64,000 nucleotides of DNA from CAWCXF01 sp963799455 (GTDB lineage Bacteria; Pseudomonadota; Alphaproteobacteria; Rhodobacterales; Rhodobacteraceae). The DNA lies in assembly GCA_963799455.1 (NCBI GenBank), contig CAWCXF010000004.1, forward strand, positions 237,606 through 301,605, given 5' to 3'. Under the pieces are notes generated by a model. The model had not been told where the DNA came from, searched no databases, and saw only the letters and a program-made list of their open reading frames with translations. This document shows, in pieces, positions 16,761 to 25,311 of this stretch (the stretch's first letter is position 1; each line of letters opens with the position of its first letter). Both the position numbers and the translations under genes were made by a program.

Positions 16761-18266
16761 TCATGCGGGCTGGGGGTCCCGGCGCCAGCGCCTCGGCCCC
16801 TCGGCGTGGATCGACCGGCCGGTCGCGTCGACCGCCACGGTGACGGGCATGTCCTCGACGGTGAGCTCGTAGATCGCCTCCATGCCGAGATCCTGGTAGG
16901 CCACCGGCCGCGCGGACCGGATGGCCTTCGAGACGAGGTAGGCCGCCCCGCCCACCGCGACGAGATAGGCCGCGCGGTGGCGGGCGATGGCCTCGACGGC
17001 CGCGGGGCCGCGCTCGGCCTTGCCGATCATCAGGCGCAGGCCCGTCGCGGCCAGCAGCTCCTCGGTGAAGCGGTCCATCCGGGTGGCCGTGGTCGGCCCC
17101 GCGGGCCCGATCACCTCGGAGCCCACGGGATCGACGGGGCCGACATAGTAGATCGCCCGGCCGCGCAGATCGACGGGCGGGGCGCCGCCCGCCCGGATGG
17201 CCTCGACCATGCGCTTGTGCGCGGCGTCGCGTGCCGTGAAGAGCGTGCCCGACAAGAGCAGCGTCTCGCCGGGGCGGAGCGAGGCCACGGTCTCCTCGTC
17301 GAGCCGGTCGAGGTCGATGCGTCGCGCGGCGCCCGCGGTCCGCTCCAGCACGATCTCGGGCCAGTCCGCGAGGTCGGGCGGCTCGAAGGCGGCGGGCCCC
17401 TGGCCGTCGAGCGCGAAGTGGACGTGGCGCGTCGCGGCGCAGTTCGGGATCAGCCCGACGGGCAGGGAGGCGGCGTGCGTCGGGAAGGTGCGCAGCTTGA
17501 CGTCGAGCACGGTGGTCAGCCCGCCCAGGCCCTGCGCGCCGAGGCCCAGCGCGTTGACGCGGTCGTGGATCTCGACGCGCAGCCCCTCGGCGCGCGTGCG
17601 CGGGCCGCGGCGCAGGATCTCGAGCATGTCGATCGGCTCGTTGAGCGCCTCCTTGGCGAGCAGCATGGCGCGCTCGGCGCCGCCGCCCACGCCCACGCCC
17701 AGGATCCCCGGCGGGCACCACCCGGCGCCCAGCGTCTCCACCGTGGAGACGACCCAGTCGGCGACCGAGGCGGAGGGGTCGAGCACCGCGAAGCGGGCCT
17801 TGTTCTCCGACCCGCCGCCCTTCGCCGAGACCGTGACCGACACCCGCTCGCCCGCCACCATCGAGGCGTTGACCACCGCGGGCGTGTTGTCGCCCGAGTT
17901 CACCCGCCCGAAGAGCGGGTCGATCACGACCGAGGCGCGCAGCGGGTTGCGGTCGTGGAGGTAGGCGCGGCGCACGCCGTCGTCCACGATCTCCTGGAGC
18001 GGGCGGCGCCAGGCGAGCGGCGCCTCCACGCCCACCTCCACGAAGACGTTGGCCGCGCCCGTGTCCTGGCAGATCGGGCGCCGGCCCAGCGCGGCCATGC
18101 GCGAGTTGACGAGGATCTGCGCGATGGCGTCCCTGGCGGCGGGGCTCTCCTCGCGCCCGTGGGCGCTCGCCATCGCCCGGACGAAGTCGGGCGGGTGGAA
18201 ACACGAGACGTACTGCAGCGCCTCGAAGACGCTGTCGGCCAGATGCGCCTCGGTGATCTCAGGCAT
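16761..18266 (-). CDS. fumA: Class I fumarate hydratase / mesaconase, [4Fe-4S]
   Basis: Predicted oxygen-sensitive iron-sulfur hydro-lyase of 501 residues, the usual class I length. The three cluster cysteines are visible: RPICQDTGAANVF (near 63-75), AGWCPPGILGVG (near 184-195) and IPNCAATRH (near 277-285). The C-terminal beta domain holds GRAIYYVGPVDPVG and MDRFTEELLA. Class I fumarases hydrate fumarate, and several also accept mesaconate. It overlaps citF by 8 bp, and citrate/citramalate lyase genes lie directly upstream. This favours a mesaconate-citramalate role over a plain TCA fumarase. The substrate is inferred. Confidence 0.88.
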   Translation of the reverse strand: MPEITEAHLADSVFEALQYVSCFHPPDFVRAMASAHGREESPAARDAIAQILVNSRMAALGRRPICQDTGAANVFVEVGVEAPLAWRRPLQEIVDDGVRRAYLHDRNPLRASVVIDPLFGRVNSGDNTPAVVNASMVAGERVSVTVSAKGGGSENKARFAVLDPSASVADWVVSTVETLGAGWCPPGILGVGVGGGAERAMLLAKEALNEPIDMLEILRRGPRTRAEGLRVEIHDRVNALGLGAQGLGGLTTVLDVKLRTFPTHAASLPVGLIPNCAATRHVHFALDGQGPAAFEPPDLADWPEIVLERTAGAARRIDLDRLDEETVASLRPGETLLLSGTLFTARDAAHKRMVEAIRAGGAPPVDLRGRAIYYVGPVDPVGSEVIGPAGPTTATRMDRFTEELLAATGLRLMIGKAERGPAAVEAIARHRAAYLVAVGGAAYLVSKAIRSARPVAYQDLGMEAIYELTVEDMPVTVAVDATGRSIHAEGPRRWRRDPQPA

Positions 18267-19782
18267 CGGCCGCCCCCGGCGCCTCGTGGATCAGGTCGGT
18301 CACGGTGCCGTCGCGGTACTGCGAGACGGCGACGATCCGCCCGCCCTCGGGCGGCCGGGGCGCGCGGGTCGCCTCCGCGCGGGCGAGGTCGCGCAGCTCC
18401 TCGATCGACCGCAGCGGCAGGCCGGCGTCCCCCAGCCGGTCCCGGAGGTCGGGGCGGCGCGGGTTCACGGCGACCCCCGCCTCGGTCACGACGGCGTCCA
18501 CCGTCTCGCCGGGCGTGGTCCGCGTCAGCACGCGGTCCACGACCTTGGGGTATCCCGCCGCCGAGAGGCGCGTGGTGATGATCGCGAGCGCGGCGCCGGC
18601 CGCGGTGTCGGCGTGGCCGCCCGAGCCGCCCATGATGACGCCATCGGCCTTGGTGGTGACGTTGACGTTGAACTCCAGGTCCACCTCGGCCGCGCCCAGC
18701 ACCACGGCGTCGAGGCGGTCGACCACGGCGCCCCCGATCGAGGCGCTCGCGTACATCTCGGCCGACATCGCCAGGTGCCGCGGGTCGCGGGCGTAGGACT
18801 CGACGGCGCGCAGGTCGAAGCACTGCACGTCGAGGAGGGTGCGGAACAGCCCCTCCTCCAGCATGTCCACATGGAGCCCCGTGATGCCCCCCGAGGCGAA
18901 GCTGCCGCGCACGCCGCGCTCGCGCATCCGCCGCCGGACGGCGGCGGCCGTGGCGAGCGAGATGCCCCCGGCCCCCGTCTGGAAGGAGAACCCGTCGCGC
19001 AGGAGCCCGCTGGCCTCGATCACGGCGGCCGCCCGCTCGGCGATGACGAGGCTCGCGGCGTCCTGCGCGGGCCGCGTCGTGCCCGAGACGATCCCGGCCG
19101 CGTCGCCGATGGTGTCGAGGACGACCACGTGGTCCACCCGCTCCTGCGCGATGTCGATGGCGCCGGCGGGGTAGGGCAGCAGGGTGTCCGTCACGGCGAC
19201 GACCCGGCGCGCGGCCTCCACGTCGCACATCGGGTAGCCCATCACGCCGAAGGGCGCGCGGCCCAGGCGGCCGGTGAGGTTGCCCAGGGGGTCGGCGGCC
19301 GAGGCCGCGACGAAGGCCGCATCGACGCGGATCTTGCCCGATCGCAGGGCGCTCGCGCGGCCTCCGTGGGTGAGCAGGAGGACGGGCGACGCCAGCGCCC
19401 CGCGCGAGACGGCCTCGCCCACGGGGCCCGAGACGAAGCTCGCGGACAAGCTCCCCACCGTGCCGCGCCGCATGTGCTCGACGAGGGGCGCGTGGACGCC
19501 GAACACCGAGGTGGCGGCGACGTGGAGGCCGCGCAGCCCCCGCCGGGCGAGCGCGTCGAGCACGCCGTTGAGCACGCCGTCGCCGTTCCTCAGATGGTGG
19601 TGGAACGAGATCGTCGCGCCGTCGCGGATCTCGCAGGCGTCGATCGCCGCGTCGAGGTCGGCCAGCAGCTTGCTCGGCCGCGCGGAGGGCGGCCGCTCGA
19701 CGGCCCTCGCAGGGTCGCGGCCGGCCGGCGAGAAGGGCTGGATCGGGCCGTAGCCCTCCAAGATCGCGGGCGTCGGTCTCAT
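18259..19782 (-). CDS. citF: Citrate (or citramalate) lyase alpha subunit, CoA-transferase
   Basis: Predicted alpha subunit that moves the acetyl-ACP/CoA thioester onto citrate or citramalate during cleavage. From ATG 19782 it is 507 residues, the family size. The CitF pattern is clear: DGATISFHHHLRNGDGVLN, SSASFVSG-like LSASFVSGPVGEAVS, TLLPYPAGAIDIAQERVD, FSFQTGAGGISLATAAAV and FASGGITG. The glycine-rich GVIMGGSGGHADTAAGA is the CoA-site region. A truncated CitE overlaps its start. No CitD acyl-carrier subunit or CitC/CitX/CitG maturation genes are nearby, so a complete classical lyase is not encoded here. Confidence 0.88.
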   Translation of the reverse strand: MRPTPAILEGYGPIQPFSPAGRDPARAVERPPSARPSKLLADLDAAIDACEIRDGATISFHHHLRNGDGVLNGVLDALARRGLRGLHVAATSVFGVHAPLVEHMRRGTVGSLSASFVSGPVGEAVSRGALASPVLLLTHGGRASALRSGKIRVDAAFVAASAADPLGNLTGRLGRAPFGVMGYPMCDVEAARRVVAVTDTLLPYPAGAIDIAQERVDHVVVLDTIGDAAGIVSGTTRPAQDAASLVIAERAAAVIEASGLLRDGFSFQTGAGGISLATAAAVRRRMRERGVRGSFASGGITGLHVDMLEEGLFRTLLDVQCFDLRAVESYARDPRHLAMSAEMYASASIGGAVVDRLDAVVLGAAEVDLEFNVNVTTKADGVIMGGSGGHADTAAGAALAIITTRLSAAGYPKVVDRVLTRTTPGETVDAVVTEAGVAVNPRRPDLRDRLGDAGLPLRSIEELRDLARAEATRAPRPPEGGRIVAVSQYRDGTVTDLIHEAPGAADA

Positions 19783-20117
19783 GGCGCGCACGGGGCTCCT
19801 CCTGAGGATGCGGCGCGGCGGGCGAGCGTGCGCCGCGCGGCCTCGACGACGGGGCGGTCCACCATCCGGCCGTCGAGCCGGACCGCGCCGGCCGCCCCCG
19901 CGGCGTCCGCCGCCAGCACGCGCTCGGCCCAGGCGACGTCCGTCTCCGATGGCGCCATCAGCCGCCGCACCGGCTCGACCTGGCCGGGGTGGACCAGCAG
20001 CTTGGCGCCGAAGCCGTGGCGCAGCGCGGCCGCGGTCTCCTCGCCCAGCCGCTCCTCGGAGTCGAGATCCACGGTGATGCGCTCCGCCATCGGCGCGCCC
20101 CGTCGCTCCGCCCGCAT
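19779..20117 (-). pseudogene. citE: Truncated citrate lyase beta subunit (C-terminal third of CitE)
   Basis: The 112-residue frame matches only the C-terminal part of CitE/HpcH lyases. VDLDSEERLGEETAAALRHG, FGAKLLVHPGQVEPVRRL and VRLDGRMVDRPVVEAARRTL correspond to the last third of a protein that normally has about 290 residues. The missing N-terminal two thirds carry the Arg and Glu/Asp active-site residues. A good GGAGGGGTG ribosome binding site precedes ATG 20117, so a short product may still be made. Its stop overlaps the citF start by ATGA, preserving the operon layout. It is probably a deletion remnant. Confidence 0.7.
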
Positions 20118-20142
20118 CGCTCACCCCTCCGCCGTGCCAAGA

Positions 20143-20556
20143 TCACGACGGGGTCATGCCGATCTGCCGCTGCAGACCGAGGTTGTCGATGGCGGGCCAC
20201 TGCTCGGCGATCCGGCCGTCCTCGAAGCGGAAGAGGTCGCGCACGCCGACCTCGAAGCGCCGCCCCGTGGCCTGGTGGTCGCCGAAGGCGCCGCTGTGGA
20301 CGCCACAGAAGACGAGGCCCACCAGCACCTTGTCGTCCTCCGCCACGACGTCCTGCACGTCGAGCTCGATCTCGGAGAACGCGCCGATGAGGAGGTCGTC
20401 GAGCGCGAGCACGCCCTCCGGCCCCACGACTGCGAAGGGCAGCGTGGTGTCTCGGCGGACGTGGCTCGGCAGGACGTGGGCATCGAGCCACTCGCGGTCG
20501 CGGGTGGCGAAGGCGCGGAAGGAGTCCCGCGCGGTCCGCCGGTTGGCCTCGGTCAC
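20143..20556 (-). CDS. SnoaL-like NTF2-fold protein, single domain
   Basis: The 137-residue product fits the NTF2/SnoaL cone fold. An N-terminal helix pair (RTARDSFRAFATRDREWLDA) leads to FGDHQATGRRFEVGVRDLFR and the closing IAEQWPAIDNLGLQRQIGM. This ending resembles the other SnoaL-like proteins in this window (pattern E/N-x-W-x3-D-x6-Q-x-G). Members are hydrolases, isomerases, cyclases or binding proteins, so the reaction is unknown. The GTG start overlaps the upstream transferase stop as GTGA. It sits between a glutathione transferase and the citE remnant. Confidence 0.75.
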   Translation of the reverse strand: MTEANRRTARDSFRAFATRDREWLDAHVLPSHVRRDTTLPFAVVGPEGVLALDDLLIGAFSEIELDVQDVVAEDDKVLVGLVFCGVHSGAFGDHQATGRRFEVGVRDLFRFEDGRIAEQWPAIDNLGLQRQIGMTPS

Positions 20557-21503
20557 GCGGACGCCCTCTCCTCGGCGCGGCCCTCGGCGGCGAGGGTCTC
20601 GAAGCCCGCGCGCGGGAAGTGGACGTGGAGGCGGCCGGCCTCCTCGGTCTCGCGCGCGATGACGACCTCCTGGTCGTCGGCGGCCACCAGCGTGCCCTCC
20701 ACGGCCACCCGCGCGTTGTCGTCGGGCGTCACCGTCACGGGGGTTCCCGGCGCGAGGCCCGTCGGGTCGCCGTCCTCGGGGACGGCGGGCGCCGCGGGCT
20801 CCGCCGACCGGGCCGCGGCCAGCGCGTCGTCGGGCGACATCTCGGTGGACTGGCCGTGACCGATGGCGGCCACGCGCTCCATCCAGGGCACGAGGGGGGC
20901 GAGGCCCAGCTCGCGGTCGATGACCTCCGCGCCCGCGTTGGCGCGCAGGAGCCACAGCGAGTGGTAGCAGCTCAGATCCGCGGCGCTCATACGCTCCCCG
21001 GTCAGGAAGGGGCCCCGCTCCAGCATGGAGGCGAGCCAGGCGGCGAAGGCCGTCATCTGCTGGCGATGGACGGGCAGCATGGGCGCCATCGCGGCCTTGG
21101 TGATGTCGTAGCCGAGATAGCTCTCCTTGCGATCCTTGAGGAACGCCTCCGGCAGGTGCTCTCCGATGTGGTGGACGAGGATGCCGATCGCGGGCTTCCA
21201 GGTCGCGCGGTCCCACCAGAAGGACAGCGCCTTGGCCAGCCCCACGCCCGAGGGATAGAGGCTCGGCTCGGGCGCCCGGCGCTCCAGCTCGCGGAAGATC
21301 GCTTCGGTGTCGCAGTAGACGTCCGCGCCGATCTGCATCACCGGCAGCCGCCGGTAGCCGCCGGTCAGCGCGTCGAGCGCCGGGCGCGGCGGCACGGAGT
21401 CGACCTCGACCGAGCGCCAGGCGAGGCCCTTGAGGCCGAAGGCGAGCCGGATCTTCTCCGAGAACGGCGACAGGTCGTAGTGGTGCAGGATGATCTCGTC
21501 CAC
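20553..21503 (-). CDS. Glutathione S-transferase-like protein with a C-terminal beta extension
   Basis: Predicted thiol transferase, 316 residues, longer than the usual 200-220. The thioredoxin-like N-domain (HHYDLSPFSEKIRLAFGLKG) includes the cis-Pro stretch RLPVMQIGADVYCDTEAIFR around 52-71. The helical C-domain has GPFLTGERMSAADLSCYHSL near 165-184. After an Ala/Pro linker (about 232-250), a small beta segment follows (GTPVTVTPDDNARVAVEGTL, then VVIARETEEAG). The extension resembles a short barrel or carboxylate-binding add-on and is not part of a standard GST. The start is GTG, divergent from the LysR gene. Confidence 0.75.
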   Translation of the reverse strand: MDEIILHHYDLSPFSEKIRLAFGLKGLAWRSVEVDSVPPRPALDALTGGYRRLPVMQIGADVYCDTEAIFRELERRAPEPSLYPSGVGLAKALSFWWDRATWKPAIGILVHHIGEHLPEAFLKDRKESYLGYDITKAAMAPMLPVHRQQMTAFAAWLASMLERGPFLTGERMSAADLSCYHSLWLLRANAGAEVIDRELGLAPLVPWMERVAAIGHGQSTEMSPDDALAAARSAEPAAPAVPEDGDPTGLAPGTPVTVTPDDNARVAVEGTLVAADDQEVVIARETEEAGRLHVHFPRAGFETLAAEGRAEERASA

Positions 21504-21581
21504 GGACTTCCCCCTCCCCGGCGCTTCGGCCGATTACGATGGGAACACTAGGCCGCGCGGCGGCGGGGCGGTAAGAGCGAA

Positions 21582-21624
21582 GCCCTCGCCGGGCCAGAGC
21601 GGGAAGCTCTGGCCCGGCGAGGGC
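21582..21624. promoter_or_regulatory. Perfect 19-bp inverted repeat in the GST-LysR divergent region
   Basis: GCCCTCGCCGGGCCAGAGC at 21582-21600 is followed by the loop GGGAA and its exact complement at 21606-21624. It lies 58 bp upstream of the LysR start and 78 bp upstream of the GST start. Since both genes diverge, it is not a terminator for either. It may be an operator or a leader-RNA hairpin. Confidence 0.6.
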
Positions 21625-21688
21625 CCGTCGCGCCGGCGCGCGCTTGCCGGGCGCGGGCCGCGCTCCTAGCGTCGGCGCGGGGGGCCGG

Positions 21689-22639
21689 ATGGACATCAGG
21701 CAGCTTCGCTACTTCATCGCGATCGCCGAGGAGGGCTCGCTCACGGGGGCCGCGCAGCGGGTCCACGTCGCCCAGCCCTCGCTGTCCCAGCACGTCATCC
21801 GCCTGGAGGACGAGCTCGGCGTGAGGCTCCTGGAGCGGTCGCCGCGCGGGGTCACTCTGACGGAGTCGGGCGAGGTCCTGCTGTCTCACGCGCGCGAGAT
21901 CGCGGCCTCGCTCGACCGGGCCGTGGAGGCGGTGCGCCGCTCGGGCTCGACCCCGCAGGGCGAGGTCGCCTTCGGGCTGCCCAGCTCGGTCTCGATGGTG
22001 CTCTCGGTGCCGCTCGCCGAGACCGTGCGCCTCGAGCTGCCCCGCGTGCGCCTCAAGGCGATCGAGGCGATGAGCGGCTTCATCCAGTCCTGGCTCGAGG
22101 CGCAGAGCCTCGACCTCGGGATCCTCTACGACGTGGGCGCCGTGCGCCACCTCGCCCACACCCGGCTGATGACGGAGGAGCTGCGCTTCTTCTCGGCCCC
22201 CGACGCCTGGCCCTTCCGGACGCGGGCGGGCTCGCCCGTCCGGCTGGCGGACCTCGCGGGCGTCGAGCTGATCCTGCCCTCGGGGACGCACGGGCTGCGC
22301 GTGCTGATCGACCGCACGGCGCGCTCGCAGGGCGTGGCGCTCCAGGTGCCGCTCGAGATGGACGCGCTGGGCCAGATCAAGGCCCTGGTCGCGCGCGGCA
22401 GCGGCCACACCATCCTCGCGCCGGCCGCCGCGATCGACCGGGTGGAGCGCGGCGAGCTCGTCATGGCGCCGATCGTCGAGCCCCGGATCACCCGGCCGGT
22501 CTTCCTCGTCCGCAACCCCGCCAAGCCCATCACCCAGGCCAGCCGCGCCGTCGAGCGCATCACGATCGAGGTGATCCGCGACCTCGTGCGGCGCGGCATC
22601 TGGCAGGTCGAGGAGCCGCCGAGCGTGCTGGAGGCCTGA
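21689..22639 (+). CDS. LysR-family transcriptional regulator
   Basis: Predicted regulator of 316 residues. The N-terminal winged helix is canonical: MDIRQLRYFIAIAEEGSLTG, AAQRVHVAQPSLSQHVIRLE, and DELGVRLLERSPRGVTLTES. The substrate-binding domain runs from about 90 to 300 (GEVAFGLPSSVSMVLSVPLA). It is divergent from the glutathione transferase and lies upstream of SDR, aldehyde dehydrogenase and binding-protein genes. Likely targets are one or both flanking groups. The effector is unknown; an aromatic or carboxylic acid would fit the neighbours. Confidence 0.88.
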   Translation: MDIRQLRYFIAIAEEGSLTGAAQRVHVAQPSLSQHVIRLEDELGVRLLERSPRGVTLTESGEVLLSHAREIAASLDRAVEAVRRSGSTPQGEVAFGLPSSVSMVLSVPLAETVRLELPRVRLKAIEAMSGFIQSWLEAQSLDLGILYDVGAVRHLAHTRLMTEELRFFSAPDAWPFRTRAGSPVRLADLAGVELILPSGTHGLRVLIDRTARSQGVALQVPLEMDALGQIKALVARGSGHTILAPAAAIDRVERGELVMAPIVEPRITRPVFLVRNPAKPITQASRAVERITIEVIRDLVRRGIWQVEEPPSVLEA

Positions 22640-22728
22640 GGGCCCCCGCAAGACGCGCCGCGAGCGGGGGCCATAGCCCATCGCTCTGGCGGTCAGGCCC
22701 CGAGCGTATTTGCCCCTGACGCGCGCGT

Positions 22729-22765
22729 CCTCCAGCTTGCGCGCCCAGGGAGCGCAAGCTGGAGG
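22729..22765 (+). promoter_or_regulatory. 14-bp hairpin that contains the ribosome binding site of the SDR gene
   Basis: CCTCCAGCTTGCGC (22729-22742) pairs with GCGCAAGCTGGAGG (22752-22765) across a 9-base loop. The right arm ends in GGAGGG, the Shine-Dalgarno of the TTG start at 22771. Folding of the mRNA would hide the ribosome binding site, so translation may be regulated. Confidence 0.55.
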
Positions 22766-22770
22766 GCGAG

Positions 22771-23568
22771 TTGGGCGACAGGCTCAGGGACAAGGTGGCC
22801 TTCGTGACCGGCGCGGGCTCGCTCGGCGAGGGCTGGGGCAACGGCAAGGCGGCCGCGGTGGCCTTCGCGCGCGAGGGCGCGCGCGTCTTCGCCCTCGACC
22901 TGCGCGAGGAGGCGGTGGAGGAGACCGCCGGCATCATCCGCGAGGAGGGCGGCACCGTCGCCACCCATGTCTGCGACGTGTCCGACGCGGGCGCGGTCGA
23001 GCGCGCAGTCGGGGCCGCGATGGACGCCTTCGGCCGCATCGACGTGCTCCACAACAACGTCGGCATCATCGACCCGGGCGGGCCCGAGGATCTGAGCGAG
23101 GCGCAGTGGGACCGGCTCATGGCGATCAACGTCAAGAGCCTCTACCTCACCTGCCGGAACGTGATCCCCATCATGACCGAGCAGGGCGGCGGCTCGATCG
23201 TCAACATCTCGTCCATCGCCTCGACGCACTCGCTGGGCTACTCCTGCATCAGCTACTCGGCGTCCAAGGGCGCGGTGAACGCCTTCACGCGCGACATCGC
23301 GCTCAACTACGGGCCGAGGAGGATCCGCTGCAACGCGATCCTGCCGGGCCTGATGAACACGCCGCTGATCCACCGCGGCAACGTCACCGAGGTCTACGGC
23401 TCGACCGAGGAGATGGTGCGCCGGCGCGACGCGCTGGTGCCGCTCGGCACGATGGGGTCCGCCTGGGACGTGGCCCACGCCGCCGTGTTCCTCGCCTCCG
23501 ACGAGAGCCGCTACATCACCGGCATCGAGCTCGTGGTTGACGGCGGCATCACCCTGAAGGTCTCGTGA
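22771..23568 (+). CDS. Short-chain dehydrogenase/reductase
   Basis: Predicted NAD(P)-dependent oxidoreductase, 265 residues. KVAFVTGAGSLGEGWGNGKA is a modified TGxxxGxG nucleotide loop with an insertion. NNVG is the NAG-type structural motif, the catalytic Ser lies in SIVNISSIAS, and the catalytic pair is YSASKGAV. VDGGITLKV closes the fold. The start is TTG with a ribosome binding site buried in a hairpin. It precedes an aldehyde dehydrogenase by 200 bp, which suggests sequential oxidation of an alcohol to aldehyde to acid. The substrate is not evident. Confidence 0.85.
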   Translation: MGDRLRDKVAFVTGAGSLGEGWGNGKAAAVAFAREGARVFALDLREEAVEETAGIIREEGGTVATHVCDVSDAGAVERAVGAAMDAFGRIDVLHNNVGIIDPGGPEDLSEAQWDRLMAINVKSLYLTCRNVIPIMTEQGGGSIVNISSIASTHSLGYSCISYSASKGAVNAFTRDIALNYGPRRIRCNAILPGLMNTPLIHRGNVTEVYGSTEEMVRRRDALVPLGTMGSAWDVAHAAVFLASDESRYITGIELVVDGGITLKVS

Positions 23569-23770
23569 GGGCGCATGGCCCAGCCCGCGCGCCCGATGCG
23601 GTCCGTTCCCCGCCGAGCCCGGTCCGCGACCGGCAGGATCGGATCCGGCAGCGGGATCGCCGCCCTCCATCCGGCCGAGCCATGTCCCCGAGCGCCGGGC
23701 GCGGCCACATGATCGTCCGCCGCCCCGACGCGGCCCCATCCGTGACCCCAGAGCCCGAGAGGATCCGCCC

Positions 23771-25246
23771 GTGAACATCCTGAGCCCGCTGACCGGAACC
23801 CTCGCCGCCGCCTCGGACGGCGTGTTCATCGACAACGAGTGGCGCGCTTCGGCGTCGGGCCGAACGCTCGACGTCGTGAATCCCGCCACGGGCGAGGCCT
23901 TCACGAAGATCGCCGACGGCGCGGCCGAGGACGTGGCCGCCGCCGTGACTGCCGCGCGCCGCGCCTTCGAGGGCGAGTGGGGCGCGCTCACCGCGACCGA
24001 GCGGGGGCGGCTCCTGATGCGGCTGGGCGCGCTGATCCTGGAGCATTTCGACGAGCTGGCCGCGCTCGAGGCCGCCGACACCGGCAAGCCCATGAAGCAG
24101 GCCCGCGCCGACATCACCGCCGCCGCGCGCTACTTCGAGTACTACGGCTCGGCCGCCGACAAGGTGCATGGCGACACGATCCCCTTCCTGAAGGGCTACC
24201 TCGTCGCCACCGAGCACCTGCCCCACGGCGTCACCGGCCACATCATCCCGTGGAACTACCCCGCGCAGATGTTCGGCCGCACGCTGGGCCCGGCGCTCGC
24301 CATGGGCAACGCCACCGTCATCAAGCCCGCCGAGGACGCCTGCCTGACCTCGCTGCGCCTGTGCGAGCTGGCGCGCGAGGCGGGCTTCCCCGCGGGCGCC
24401 ATCAACCTTGTGCCCGGCCGCGGCGAGACGGCGGGCGCGGCGCTCACGGACCATCGCGGCGTGGACTTCCTGTCCTTCACGGGCTCGCCGGAGGTCGGCA
24501 CGCTGGTGCAGGTCGCGGCCGCGCGCAACCACATCGGCTGCACGCTGGAGCTGGGCGGCAAGTCGCCCCAGATCGTGTTCGCCGACGCCGACCTCGACGC
24601 CGTGGTCCCCGTGGTCGTGGGCGCCATCGTCCAGAACTCCGGCCAGACCTGCTCCGCGGGCGCGCGCGTGCTGGTGGAGGAGGGCATCGTGGAGGCCTTC
24701 ACCGCGCGGCTGCGGGAGGCGTTCTCGCGGCTCGAGGCCGGCACGCCGGAGATGGATCTGAACCTCGGCCCCGTCATCAACGCGACCCAGAGGACGCGGA
24801 TCGAGCGCTACTGCGACCAGGCCCAGGCCGACGGACTGCCCCTGATCGCCGAGGGGCAGGTGAGCCCGGACGCGCCCGAGGCCGGCTACTACGTGGCGCC
24901 CAAGCTCTTCGGCCCCGTGCCGGTGGACAACCCGCTCGCGCATGAGGAGGTGTTCGGGCCCGTCCTGGCGCTGCTGACGTTCCGCGACGAGGAGGAGGCG
25001 CTGCGGGTGGCCAACGGCACCGACTACGGCCTCGTGGCCGGGGTCTGGTCGGGCGACGCCTCGCGCGCGATCCGGGTCGCGCGGCGCGTCGTGGCGGGGC
25101 AGGTCTTCGTCAACGGCTACGGCGCGGGCGGCGGCATCGAGCTGCCCTTCGGCGGCATGAAGAAGTCGGGCCACGGCCGCGAGAAGGGCTTCGAGGCGCT
25201 CTACGACTTCAGCGCCGTGCGCACGATGGTCGTCAAGCACGACTGA
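23771..25246 (+). CDS. Aldehyde dehydrogenase (NAD-dependent, betaine-aldehyde type)
   Basis: Predicted soluble enzyme that oxidises an aldehyde to its acid; 491 residues, standard length. The oxyanion Asn is in IIPWNYPAQMFG. LSFTGSPEVGTLVQ is the coenzyme loop, ELGGKSPQIVF holds the general-base Glu, and NSGQTCSAGARVLVEEG holds the catalytic Cys. FVNGYGAGGGIELPFGGMKK closes the active site. GTG 23771 follows AGAGGA at a good distance. With the SDR upstream it makes an alcohol/aldehyde oxidation pair; the substrate is unknown. Confidence 0.9.
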   Translation: MNILSPLTGTLAAASDGVFIDNEWRASASGRTLDVVNPATGEAFTKIADGAAEDVAAAVTAARRAFEGEWGALTATERGRLLMRLGALILEHFDELAALEAADTGKPMKQARADITAAARYFEYYGSAADKVHGDTIPFLKGYLVATEHLPHGVTGHIIPWNYPAQMFGRTLGPALAMGNATVIKPAEDACLTSLRLCELAREAGFPAGAINLVPGRGETAGAALTDHRGVDFLSFTGSPEVGTLVQVAAARNHIGCTLELGGKSPQIVFADADLDAVVPVVVGAIVQNSGQTCSAGARVLVEEGIVEAFTARLREAFSRLEAGTPEMDLNLGPVINATQRTRIERYCDQAQADGLPLIAEGQVSPDAPEAGYYVAPKLFGPVPVDNPLAHEEVFGPVLALLTFRDEEEALRVANGTDYGLVAGVWSGDASRAIRVARRVVAGQVFVNGYGAGGGIELPFGGMKKSGHGREKGFEALYDFSAVRTMVVKHD

Positions 25247-25311
25247 CGCGCGCCGATCCACGGGGACCGGCGAGCCTCCGCCGCCCCCGAACCAACCAGG
25301 GAGGAGGAACC

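Noticed and set aside
15601..16872. Single 423-codon gene spanning the IS5 and IS6 relics
   Set aside because: The two halves match different transposase families and both lack key catalytic residues. It is a chance read-through of two relics.
19783..20124. Extended citF start reaching 20124
   Set aside because: The extra residues are a shadow of the truncated CitE frame. ATG 19782 gives the usual CitF length and overlaps the CitE stop.
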